A stretch of DNA of 5,343 bases, taken from Bacteroidota bacterium (GTDB taxonomy: Bacteria > Bacteroidota > Bacteroidia > Chitinophagales > Saprospiraceae). The notes beneath the pieces are model-generated. The model saw only the letters and a list, made by a program, of their open reading frames with translations, did not search any database and was not told the DNA's origin. This document shows, piece by piece, positions 1 through 5,343 of this stretch; position 1 is the first letter of the stretch, and each line of letters starts with the position of its first letter. The stretch lies in contig JAKQGD010000395.1 in assembly GCA_029573365.1 (NCBI GenBank), forward strand, positions 1 through 5,343, read 5' to 3'. Made by a program: the position numbers and the translations under genes.

Positions 1-290
1 CTGCTGATGCGGCACGGGTAGAGCAGGCGTTCAGACTCATACTCAGGGACAGCCATGTAAAAGCCATCCTGATTAACATTTTTGGAGGTATCGTAAGGTG
101 CGACAGAGTAGCACAGGGAGTGGTAGATGCCTATAAAAACATCGGTGACATCCATGTGCCCATCATCGTAAGATTGCAGGGCACCAACGCCGATATAGCC
201 AAGGAACTGATAGACAACAGCGGATTGGAAGTACATTCTGCCATACAGCTGCAGGAAGCAGCTGACCTGGTCAGAAAGCTCATATCCTGA
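1..290 (+). CDS. sucC: Succinate-CoA ligase (ADP-forming) beta subunit, C-terminal part only
   Basis: This is the last 95 codons of a gene that begins before the window; the frame starts at base 3 and ends at the TGA at 288-290. The product is the beta subunit of succinyl-CoA synthetase, a cytoplasmic TCA-cycle enzyme that interconverts succinyl-CoA and succinate with formation of a nucleoside triphosphate. The visible part is the C-terminal CoA-ligase domain. It contains NIFGGIVRCDRVAQG at about visible residues 25-39, followed by VPIIVRLQGTNAD, both of which line up with the same region of E. coli SucC. The usual length is about 390-400 residues, so roughly a quarter of the protein is seen, and the N-terminal ATP-grasp domain lies outside the window. 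Nothing looks broken. The alpha subunit gene sucD is not the next gene, so it must lie upstream or elsewhere. xseA starts 6 bp after the stop, so read-through transcription is likely. Confidence 0.93.
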   Translation, partial: ADAARVEQAFRLILRDSHVKAILINIFGGIVRCDRVAQGVVDAYKNIGDIHVPIIVRLQGTNADIAKELIDNSGLEVHSAIQLQEAADLVRKLIS

Positions 291-296
291 GGCTGA

Positions 297-1529
297 ATGG
301 CGGCCTCCTATTCGTTATATGAGCTGACAGAGTACATCCGGAGGGTAATCGCACTAAATTTTACTGAGCCCATCTGGGTCAACTGCGAAATAGCCCAGGT
401 CAAAGAGGTCAGGGGCAACCTATACCTCGACCTTATCTACCATGACGAAAACACCAATGAGGTCACCGCTCAAATGTCGGCCAATATCTGGTATAAGTCC
501 AATCTTTTTCTGAAAAACAAGCTTGGAGGCCTGCTGCCCTCACTGCTGGTTCAGGGATCACATATCCAGGTCAAGGCAGTGGTCGAATACAGCGAACGAT
601 ATGGCATGAAGCTTATCATCGAGGACATAGATCCTTCTTACACCATAGGGCAAATGGAGATGAAAAGGCAAAAAATCCTCCAGCAGTTAAAGGACGAAGG
701 TTATGTACATCTCAACAAACTAAAACCACTGCCCGCGGTGGTTCAGAGGCTTGCAGTCATATCTTCAGACAGTGCAGCGGGATACATAGACTTCAAAAAT
801 CATCTGACAGGCAATGTATATGGATATGATTTCAAAATGGTGCTTTTTCAGGCAGCCATGCAGGGATTGAATACAGAAAAAGACGTTTGCGAAGCACTCA
901 GGAAGATAAACGAAGACCGTGAGGGTTACGATGTGATACTCCTGATCAGAGGCGGCGGATCGAAAACGGATCTGGCATGGTTTGACAATTTTAACATTGG
1001 CGTAAGCATAGCTAAATCAGAACTCCCGGTCATCACAGGCATAGGCCATGATGTGGATAATACAGTTGCCGACACAGTAGCTTTCGAATCTCTCAAAACC
1101 CCCACAGCTGTGGCAGACTTCATCCTAGCTCATAATATGGAGTTTGAGGCAAAAGTACTTGAAGTGCTCCGATGGATCACACAACTCGCATCACGTACCC
1201 TGAAGTACAATCAGCTGGAACTGACACAGATGGTTCAGATGTTGCGGATGCTGCCGGGTGAAGTCTTGAGAACCAACAGGCAAAAGATCGACCAGACCCT
1301 GTTGCAGGCCAGGCTGGCATCAGGCCAAAGGCTCAGAAACAACAAAGACCAACTCCATAATATAGAACAACAGCTGGCACTGCTTCATCCCAAAAATGTA
1401 CTCAAGCGAGGCTACGCCATTGCCCGGCAAAACAAGACAGTAATCAGGCAGGTTTCTCAGTTTAAAAATACTGTTGCCACAGAAATAGAATTATTTGATG
1501 GAAAAATAACCATAGCACCTCATGAGTAA
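297..1529 (+). CDS. xseA: Exodeoxyribonuclease VII large subunit
   Basis: The product is the 410-residue catalytic subunit of exonuclease VII, which degrades single-stranded DNA from both ends into oligonucleotides and acts with several copies of XseB. Residues 1 to about 115 form the OB-fold DNA-binding domain (start SLYELTEYIRRVI; PIWVNCEIAQVK at 25-36). The catalytic domain follows, with ISSDSAAGYIDF (155-166), RGGGS (218-222) and GIGHDVDNTVAD (248-259). By alignment with E. coli XseA, where D155, R205, H238 and D241 were reported as essential, the likely equivalents are D165, R218, H251 and D254. Residues 280-360 are helical and rich in Q and L, fitting the coiled-coil arm that binds XseB. 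The end carries the family motif HPKNVLKRGYAIA (364-376). It is somewhat shorter than the 456-residue E. coli protein. The ATG at 297 is 6 bp after the sucC stop, with a weak TGAGG upstream, and it leaves a complete OB fold. xseB overlaps the 3' end. Confidence 0.96.
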   Translation: MAASYSLYELTEYIRRVIALNFTEPIWVNCEIAQVKEVRGNLYLDLIYHDENTNEVTAQMSANIWYKSNLFLKNKLGGLLPSLLVQGSHIQVKAVVEYSERYGMKLIIEDIDPSYTIGQMEMKRQKILQQLKDEGYVHLNKLKPLPAVVQRLAVISSDSAAGYIDFKNHLTGNVYGYDFKMVLFQAAMQGLNTEKDVCEALRKINEDREGYDVILLIRGGGSKTDLAWFDNFNIGVSIAKSELPVITGIGHDVDNTVADTVAFESLKTPTAVADFILAHNMEFEAKVLEVLRWITQLASRTLKYNQLELTQMVQMLRMLPGEVLRTNRQKIDQTLLQARLASGQRLRNNKDQLHNIEQQLALLHPKNVLKRGYAIARQNKTVIRQVSQFKNTVATEIELFDGKITIAPHE

Positions 1530-1722
1530 AAAAATGACCTATGACAAGGCATTTGCCGAGCTTAATGACATCCTGATATCCCTGCAGTCTGAAGAAGCCG
1601 GACTCGACGATCTGGCCGAAAAACTGCAAAAAGCTGCCGAGCTTGCCGAATTTTGTAAGGCAAGGCTCAGAAACATAGAACAGGAAGTAGAAAAACTCAG
1701 CGATTCAGAAAAAAAGGCCTGA
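1522..1722 (+). CDS. xseB: Exodeoxyribonuclease VII small subunit
   Basis: This 66-residue protein is the small, non-catalytic subunit of exonuclease VII. It forms a helical hairpin that binds the XseA arm and is needed for activity and for restraining the large subunit. The sequence shows the family pattern: MTYDKAFAELNDILISLQ (5-22), then an acidic turn, a second amphipathic helix and C45 in EFCKARLRNIEQEVEKL, matching the usual L-x3-C-x3-L layout. The length is normal (family about 60-85). The ATG lies inside the last codons of xseA; the ATGAGTAA overlap (1522-1529) suggests translational coupling. No Shine-Dalgarno sequence is seen. A second in-frame ATG at 1534 (Met5) could also be used and would still leave the conserved TYDKAF intact. 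The C-terminus is charged (SDSEKKA). Confidence 0.94.
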   Translation: MSKKMTYDKAFAELNDILISLQSEEAGLDDLAEKLQKAAELAEFCKARLRNIEQEVEKLSDSEKKA

Positions 1723-1776
1723 CCTAAGATACAAAGTGTCATTGTCAAATGAAGACCATTATTCTTTTGAAGTCAA

Positions 1777-1790
1777 GTTATCAAGATAAC
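1777..1790. repeat. Short inverted repeat GTTATC-AA-GATAAC
   Basis: This is a perfect 6-bp inverted repeat with a 2-base centre, 54 bases after the xseB stop and about 80 bases upstream of the helicase promoter element. The two-base loop is too tight for a full RNA stem, and no T-run follows, so it does not look like an intrinsic terminator. A TTGA-AG-TCAA dyad sits just upstream (1767-1776), and TCAAG is repeated directly at 1773 and 1781. It could be a binding site for a dimeric regulator, but repeats this short also arise by chance in AT-rich DNA. Confidence 0.4.
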
Positions 1791-1868
1791 AACAGAATAT
1801 AATTTTACGATAATTGGCTGATTTTGAAAATAATACCAAAAAACACTGTTTTCATATTAATTTTTTTG

Positions 1869-1876
1869 TACCTTTG
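1869..1876 (+). promoter_or_regulatory. Bacteroidota-type sigma-A promoter (-7 element) for the DEAD-box helicase
   Basis: TACCTTTG matches the Bacteroidota -7 consensus TAnnTTTG at every fixed base. It sits in a non-coding AT-rich stretch 73 bases before the helicase start codon, pointing toward it. A good -33 TTTG is missing at the expected distance: the nearest match is a TTTT at 1849-1852 (spacing 16), shorter than the usual 19-21 or so. Transcription would start near 1881-1885 and give a leader of about 65-70 bases. The location and perfect match make this the clearest promoter in the window. Confidence 0.72.
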
Positions 1877-1901
1877 CATTTTTTACCATCGCCCTCCCTT
1901 A

Positions 1902-1932
1902 GGTTCTTTTTATAGTTCAGAAACGGAGAACC
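1902..1932 (+). promoter_or_regulatory. Possible hairpin in the helicase mRNA leader
   Basis: GGTTCT (1902-1907) and AGAACC (1927-1932) are perfect complements. Two further G-U pairs are possible inside (1908/1926 and 1909/1925), leaving a loop of 15 or more bases. The element lies wholly inside the predicted 5' leader and ends 17 bases before the ATG. Leader structures regulate some cold-induced DEAD-box helicase genes in other bacteria, so a regulatory role is possible, but the stem is short and the loop large. Confidence 0.35.
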
Positions 1933-1949
1933 GATAAAATACATAAATA

Positions 1950-3269
1950 ATGACATTTGAAAATTTAGGTCTCATTGAGCCCATTATGGCTGCTTTGAAG
2001 ACCGAAGGATATACACAAGCTACACCTATTCAAGGCCAGGCGATACCGCTGCTGCTGGCAGGACACGACCTCCTGGCCTGTGCCCAGACCGGTACCGGAA
2101 AAACAGCGGCTTTTGCCATACCCATTATTCAGCATCTGGTCAACAAGCCTCAGCAAGGTGGAAAAATACGGGTTCTGGTGGTAACACCTACCAGGGAACT
2201 GGCGATACAAATCGATGAAAGTTTTGCAGCCTATGGTCAAAATACCAGGCTAAAGCACACTGTCATTTTTGGCGGAGTGAATCAGGCATCACAGGTCAAA
2301 AATCTGCAGCGGGGCGTCGACATCCTTGTTGCCACACCGGGAAGATTGCTTGATCTCTACTCACAAGGATTTATCAAATTGGACGGACTTACCCACTTTG
2401 TTGTGGACGAGGCTGACAGGATGCTCGACATGGGATTTGTGCATGACATGAAACGAATCATCAAACTGCTTCCCGTAAAAAGACAATCACTCTTTTTCTC
2501 TGCCACCATGCCACCTCAGGCTCGTGAGCTAGCTTCATCGATCCTCAATAACCCAAAATGGGTCGAGGTCACTCCTGTATCAAGCACTGCGGAAACCGTC
2601 AGACAAGTGATTTATCACGTAAATCAGGCAGACAAATATAGCCTGCTAAAGCATGTACTCACTGATAAGGGCATACGTTCAGTGCTGGTATTTACAAGAA
2701 CCAAACATGGTGCCGACAAAGTCGTAAAAGTGCTCGCCAAAGAAAACATCAGTGCTGCAGCCATCCACGGCAATAAATCACAAAATGCCAGGCAGAGAGC
2801 ATTATCCGATTTTAAGGAAGGAACCACCAGGGTTCTGGTAGCCACAGACATAGCTGCCAGGGGTATTGACATAGATTTACTGTCTTATGTCATCAATTTC
2901 GAAATCCCCAATATACCCGAAACCTACGTACACAGAATAGGCCGTACCGGCCGTGCCGGAAACGATGGCCTGGCCATTTCGTTTTGTGACATAGAGGAAA
3001 GGCCTTACCTCAGAGACATCCAGAGACTGATCGGATTGCAGGTGCCGGTGATGGAGGACCATCCTTTTGTGGCCACTGAACCTACAGGAAAGGCTGCTGA
3101 GGTACATTTTCAGCACAGAAGCAATCACCACAAGCCACATCAGCCCAGGAGTCAAAGCAAAGGGCAGAGCGAGGAGACCAATTCTGTTAAAAACATAGGT
3201 GGAGCCAAAAAGAAAAAGCCCTGGAAAAAATGGGGTAAACCTTTTTCGCAAAAGTCCACTACAAACTAA
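1950..3269 (+). CDS. rhlE: DEAD-box ATP-dependent RNA helicase, RhlE type
   Basis: This 439-residue cytoplasmic helicase unwinds RNA duplexes using ATP; family members act in ribosome assembly, RNA decay and cold adaptation. All core motifs are present and intact: F3 and the Q motif TPIQGQAIP (25-33, Q28); motif I AQTGTGKT (45-52); Ia PTRELA (80-85); GG (108-109); Ib TPGR (129-132); II DEAD (153-156), within VVDEADRMLDMGF; III SAT (184-186); IV VLVFTRTKHGA (245-255); HGNKSQ (273-278); V TDIAARGID (299-307); VI HRIGRTGRAG (328-337). FTRTKHGA, AAIHGNKSQ and DEADRMLDMGF match E. coli RhlE closely, hence the symbol, although Bacteroidota usually have several paralogues. After about residue 375 the core gives way to a low-complexity tail rich in H, Q and S, ending in a basic KKKKPWKKWGK (420-430), probably an RNA-binding extension. 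The ATG places F3 correctly ahead of the Q motif. There is no Shine-Dalgarno sequence; the leader is A-rich. The gene has its own promoter at 1869. Confidence 0.95.
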   Translation: MTFENLGLIEPIMAALKTEGYTQATPIQGQAIPLLLAGHDLLACAQTGTGKTAAFAIPIIQHLVNKPQQGGKIRVLVVTPTRELAIQIDESFAAYGQNTRLKHTVIFGGVNQASQVKNLQRGVDILVATPGRLLDLYSQGFIKLDGLTHFVVDEADRMLDMGFVHDMKRIIKLLPVKRQSLFFSATMPPQARELASSILNNPKWVEVTPVSSTAETVRQVIYHVNQADKYSLLKHVLTDKGIRSVLVFTRTKHGADKVVKVLAKENISAAAIHGNKSQNARQRALSDFKEGTTRVLVATDIAARGIDIDLLSYVINFEIPNIPETYVHRIGRTGRAGNDGLAISFCDIEERPYLRDIQRLIGLQVPVMEDHPFVATEPTGKAAEVHFQHRSNHHKPHQPRSQSKGQSEETNSVKNIGGAKKKKPWKKWGKPFSQKSTTN

Positions 3270-3276
3270 AGAGCTT

Positions 3277-4950
3277 TCAGAATAAGCCGGTCACTTTGCC
3301 ATCGGGCGAGATATCGATGTGTTCCGCACTCGGTATGCTGGGCAGTCCTGGCATACGCATGACATCTCCCAGCAGAGGAATCACAAAACCTGCTCCTCCT
3401 GCGTATTCAAACTCCCTCACGGTGACTTTAAATCCTGTCGGACGGCCTATCTTTTTTTCGTCGTCAGAAAAACTGGCGGGAGTTTTGACCATACATACAG
3501 GCAATTGTTCGTAACCCAGCTTTTTGATCTGCGACAATTGAGTCCGTGCCTTTGAGGTATATTCCACACCGTCGGCACCATATATTTCCGTGGCAACGGT
3601 TTGTATTTTATGTTCAATAGAGTCTGTCAGCTGGTAGAGTGGCTTGAAATTGTTTTTACCTGACTCTATGCTGGCGGTCACTGCACGTGCCAAGTCTGCA
3701 GAGCCCTCTCCACCCTGGGCAAAAGCCCGGCTGACAATGGCTGATACACCCCGGCTTTCACAGCCTTTTCTGATGATGTCATATTCTTCCTCTGTGTCAG
3801 TGGGGAAGGCATTGATGGCAACCACAGGATTGAGGCCAAACTTCTGGACATTTTCTATGTGTTTCTCCAAGTTGCAAAATCCTTTTCTTACAGCGTCAGG
3901 ATTTGGGTCGGTCAGATTATCCTTTGAAGCACCTCCATGATGTTTCAGGGCTCTTACGGTCGCTACCACCATGACCGCATCAGGCTTGAGGCCTGAGGCC
4001 ACACACTTTATGTGCAGAAACTTTTCTGCTCCCAGGTCTGCCCCAAAGCCCGCTTCAGTGACCACATAGTCGCTGAGAGATAAACCTGTACGAGTAGCAA
4101 TCACCGTGTTTGTACCCTGGGCTATACTCGCAAACGGGCCTCCGTGCAGGATGGCAGGGTTGCCGTCGAGGGTCTGAACCAGATTTGGTTTGATGGCATC
4201 TTTGAGCAGGACAGCCATGGCTCCTACAGCTTTAAGGTCTCTGGCAAATACAGGTTTGCCGTCAAAGGTCTGTCCTACGTAAATATTTCCCAGTCGCCTT
4301 TTGAGGTCTTCCATGTCATTGGAAAGACAGAGTATCGCCATGATCTCAGAAGCCGGTGTGATGTTGAATCCGTCTTCACGCATGATACCATTTGCCTTAC
4401 CTCCGAGCCCTATAATAATCTGTCTGAGGGCACGGTCATTCATGTCCATAACTCTCTTCCACCCTACAGTCCGCGGGTCAATATTGAGGTTGTGTTCTTT
4501 GTTTTGTATGTTGTTGTCGATCATCGCCGACAGCAGGTTGTTGGCTTTTTCGATGGCTGAAAAATCACCCGTGAAATGAAGGTTGATGTCCTCCATAGGT
4601 ATCACCTGTGAATAGCCCCCGCCGGCAGCTCCACCTTTGACACCAAAAACAGGCCCAAGAGATGGTTCACGCAAAACAGCTATGGCTTTTTTACCTATGT
4701 GGTTGAGGCCGTCTGCCAGGCCTATGGTCATCGTGGTCTTGCCCTCACCATACCGTGTGGGTGACAGAGCTGTGACCAGTATAAGCTTGCCTTGTGGCTT
4801 TTCTTTCTGCAAAGTCAGAGGCAGCTTTGCTTTATAACGACCGTAATACTCAAGGTCGTCTTCTGAGATGCCTATTTTTGCGGCTATATCTTTTATGTGC
4901 CTTATAGAGGCTTGCTGTGCGATTTCAATGTCGCTGGGAAATGTTGACAT
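3277..4950 (-). CDS. fhs: Formate--tetrahydrofolate ligase (formyltetrahydrofolate synthetase)
   Basis: This 557-residue cytoplasmic enzyme (EC 6.3.4.3) joins formate to tetrahydrofolate using ATP to give 10-formyl-THF, which feeds purine synthesis and the one-carbon pool. The length matches the family (about 555-560). Both signatures are exact: GVKGGAAGGGY (103-113) and VATVRALKHHGG (329-340). The nucleotide-binding loop GEGKTT is at 68-73, LREPSLGP at 93-100, and the C-terminal MRMPGLPSIPSAEHID at 531-546. The bases before the loop read SPTRYGEGKTT, where many family members have TPTPAGEGKTT. The start ATG (complement 4948-4950) gives the usual short N-terminal helix DIEIAQQASIRHIKDIA. No Shine-Dalgarno sequence is visible. 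The gene converges on the helicase gene with 7 bp between stops and diverges from the exported-protein gene at 5083. No other folate gene is adjacent, so it is probably transcribed alone. Confidence 0.97.
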   Translation of the reverse strand: MSTFPSDIEIAQQASIRHIKDIAAKIGISEDDLEYYGRYKAKLPLTLQKEKPQGKLILVTALSPTRYGEGKTTMTIGLADGLNHIGKKAIAVLREPSLGPVFGVKGGAAGGGYSQVIPMEDINLHFTGDFSAIEKANNLLSAMIDNNIQNKEHNLNIDPRTVGWKRVMDMNDRALRQIIIGLGGKANGIMREDGFNITPASEIMAILCLSNDMEDLKRRLGNIYVGQTFDGKPVFARDLKAVGAMAVLLKDAIKPNLVQTLDGNPAILHGGPFASIAQGTNTVIATRTGLSLSDYVVTEAGFGADLGAEKFLHIKCVASGLKPDAVMVVATVRALKHHGGASKDNLTDPNPDAVRKGFCNLEKHIENVQKFGLNPVVAINAFPTDTEEEYDIIRKGCESRGVSAIVSRAFAQGGEGSADLARAVTASIESGKNNFKPLYQLTDSIEHKIQTVATEIYGADGVEYTSKARTQLSQIKKLGYEQLPVCMVKTPASFSDDEKKIGRPTGFKVTVREFEYAGGAGFVIPLLGDVMRMPGLPSIPSAEHIDISPDGKVTGLF

Positions 4951-4970
4951 GGCTTAAATGATTAGGTCTG

Positions 4971-4978
4971 CAAATATG
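4971..4978 (-). promoter_or_regulatory. Candidate -7 element for fhs
   Basis: Read on the minus strand this is CATATTTG, one mismatch from the TAnnTTTG consensus, 20 bases before the fhs start codon. An ATTG 18 bases further upstream could serve as a weak -33 element. The predicted start would give a very short leader of about 10-15 bases. It overlaps the left arm of the inverted repeat at 4975-4996. The element is plausible from its position but is not a perfect match. Confidence 0.38.
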
Positions 4979-4996
4979 TCAAATTTTTATGACATA
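4975..4996. promoter_or_regulatory. 7-bp inverted repeat, candidate operator for fhs
   Basis: TATGTCA (4975-4981) and TGACATA (4990-4996) are perfect inverted copies separated by 8 AT bases, a layout typical of a site for a dimeric DNA-binding protein. It sits 25 bases upstream of fhs and overlaps the candidate -7 element, a position where binding would block transcription. If the start site lies near 4962-4966 the repeat is not transcribed, so a DNA operator is more likely than an RNA hairpin. The regulator is unknown. Confidence 0.42.
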
Positions 4997-5015
4997 CAAT
5001 AAGAAAAATATCACA

Positions 5016-5025
5016 ACATGCATGT
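5016..5025. repeat. 10-bp palindrome ACATGCATGT
   Basis: This is a perfect self-complementary decamer in the divergent intergenic region, 66 bases from fhs and 58 bases from the exported-protein gene. Its right end runs into ATGTCA (5022-5027), the same hexamer found in the arms of the 4975-4996 repeat, and TCAC flanks it on both sides as a direct repeat (5011 and 5025). It could be a second protein-binding site. There is no direct evidence for function. Confidence 0.35.
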
Positions 5026-5048
5026 CACTATTAAAAAGTCTGAGTCGA

Positions 5049-5066
5049 TGATTTTGGTTAATTTTA
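5049..5066 (+). promoter_or_regulatory. Candidate -7 elements for the exported-protein gene
   Basis: Two overlapping stretches each match TAnnTTTG at all but one fixed base: TGATTTTG (5049-5056) and TAATTTTA (5059-5066). Either would give a very short leader before the ATG at 5083. No TTTG is seen at the -33 distance for either one. They are listed because the gene diverges from fhs and therefore needs its own promoter in this 132-bp region; which one is used, if either, cannot be decided by reading. Confidence 0.22.
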
Positions 5067-5082
5067 CGGCCAAAACACCAAA

Positions 5083-5343
5083 ATGACAAAATGGACCATA
5101 TGGTTTTTGTTTCTGACTGTCGGGCTTAGTGCTCAGGATATGAAATTTGACTCTCCCTCCATTGACCTCAAACTGACCCTTGATACAGGAGCTTATAAAC
5201 TCAGTGTCGTAGCTGCCATCAGCCTTGATACCAGAGCACATAATGAGGGTGACACACTGTGGTTTCGGCTTGCCGCCAATGGTTACTCATCGCCAGAAGC
5301 AAGTAAGGCCAGGGAACTACTTTCCCGATGTAATACATCACTC
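5083..5343 (+). CDS. Exported protein, N-terminal part; possibly an M1-family metallopeptidase-like protein
   Basis: An open frame of 87 codons runs from the ATG at 5083 to the window edge without a stop. Residues 1-17 form a clear Sec signal peptide: one Lys, a hydrophobic core WTIWFLFLTVGL and a likely signal peptidase I cut at LSA|QD, a common ending in Bacteroidota exported proteins. There is no lipobox cysteine. The mature part starts with IDLKLTLD (27-34), YKLSVVAAISLD (38-49) and TLWFRLAANGY (58-68). This order of strands resembles the N-terminal beta domain of M1 aminopeptidases (a YDL-type strand, then a transition to an LWFxLxxNxY strand). The catalytic HExxH region would lie far downstream, so the assignment is tentative. 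The start is supported by the signal peptide and the A-rich leader CCAAAACACCAAA just before it; there is no Shine-Dalgarno sequence. Confidence 0.7.
   Translation, partial: MTKWTIWFLFLTVGLSAQDMKFDSPSIDLKLTLDTGAYKLSVVAAISLDTRAHNEGDTLWFRLAANGYSSPEASKARELLSRCNTSL

Noticed and set aside
1539..1748. A 69-codon minus-strand open frame, rich in Ser and Cys, opposite xseB
   Set aside because: Its composition is the mirror of the Glu/Lys/Leu-rich xseB helices, so it is an antisense shadow.
1739..1752. TCATT-GTCA-AATGA hairpin after xseB as a terminator
   Set aside because: The stem is only 5 bp and AT-rich, and the nearest T-rich stretch (1762-1768) is about 10 bases away and broken, so it does not meet the pattern of an intrinsic terminator.
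2877..3251. A 124-codon open frame on the minus strand inside the helicase gene
   Set aside because: It is antisense to helicase motifs V and VI and the tail. Its composition is what the reverse complement of that region gives, and no family is recognisable.
3267..3285. AAAG-AG-CTTT at the convergent gene ends as a bidirectional terminator
   Set aside because: The arms are 4 bp with a 2-base loop and no GC-rich stem, too weak to support the call.
4144..4560. A 138-codon open frame on the plus strand inside fhs
   Set aside because: It lies fully antisense to the strongly conserved fhs coding region, has no recognisable domain and has no promoter. It is a shadow of the real gene.
5011..5241. 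A 76-codon minus-strand open frame across the divergent intergenic region
   Set aside because: It overlaps the signal peptide of the plus-strand gene and would leave fhs and that gene without promoter space. The protein has no recognisable features.
1..5343. A search by eye for CRISPR arrays, tRNA or rRNA genes, insertion sequences, toxin-antitoxin pairs and phage genes
   Set aside because: No regularly spaced repeats, terminal inverted repeats, transposase-like proteins or tRNA-like cloverleaf sequences were seen. Nearly all of the DNA is accounted for by conserved housekeeping genes.

Overview
The window is a stretch of ordinary chromosomal housekeeping genes, most likely from a member of the Bacteroidota. 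Three things point that way: a perfect TAnnTTTG promoter element (TACCTTTG, 1869-1876) upstream of the helicase gene; no Shine-Dalgarno sequence before most starts, which instead follow A-rich leaders; and the character of the proteins. The exact lineage cannot be read from the window. An environmental group such as Saprospiria or Chitinophagia is a guess.

Layout. (1) Positions 1-290 hold the 3' end of sucC (succinate-CoA ligase beta subunit, TCA cycle). (2) Six bases later come xseA (297-1529) and xseB (1522-1722), the large and small subunits of exodeoxyribonuclease VII. They overlap by 8 bp and are probably co-transcribed, perhaps with sucC. (3) Positions 1723-1949 are an AT-rich intergenic region with small inverted repeats, a clear promoter and a leader with a possible hairpin. 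It drives (4) an RhlE-type DEAD-box RNA helicase (1950-3269). (5) Only 7 bp away, on the opposite strand, lies fhs, formate-tetrahydrofolate ligase (complement 3277-4950). (6) Positions 4951-5082 are a divergent intergenic region with a 7-bp inverted repeat, a 10-bp palindrome and several ATGTCA half-sites. (7) From 5083 to the window edge runs the start of a gene for an exported protein with a Sec signal peptide. Its visible part resembles the N-terminal beta domain of M1-family metallopeptidases, but only weakly.

The genes do not form one pathway. XseA and XseB form a complex that degrades single-stranded DNA. SucC and Fhs belong to central and one-carbon metabolism, and the helicase to RNA metabolism. 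I see no mobile element, CRISPR array, tRNA, rRNA, phage gene or defence system, and nothing that amounts to a new biological system. The observations most worth a second look are regulatory: the dyad over the putative fhs promoter and the hairpin in the helicase leader.
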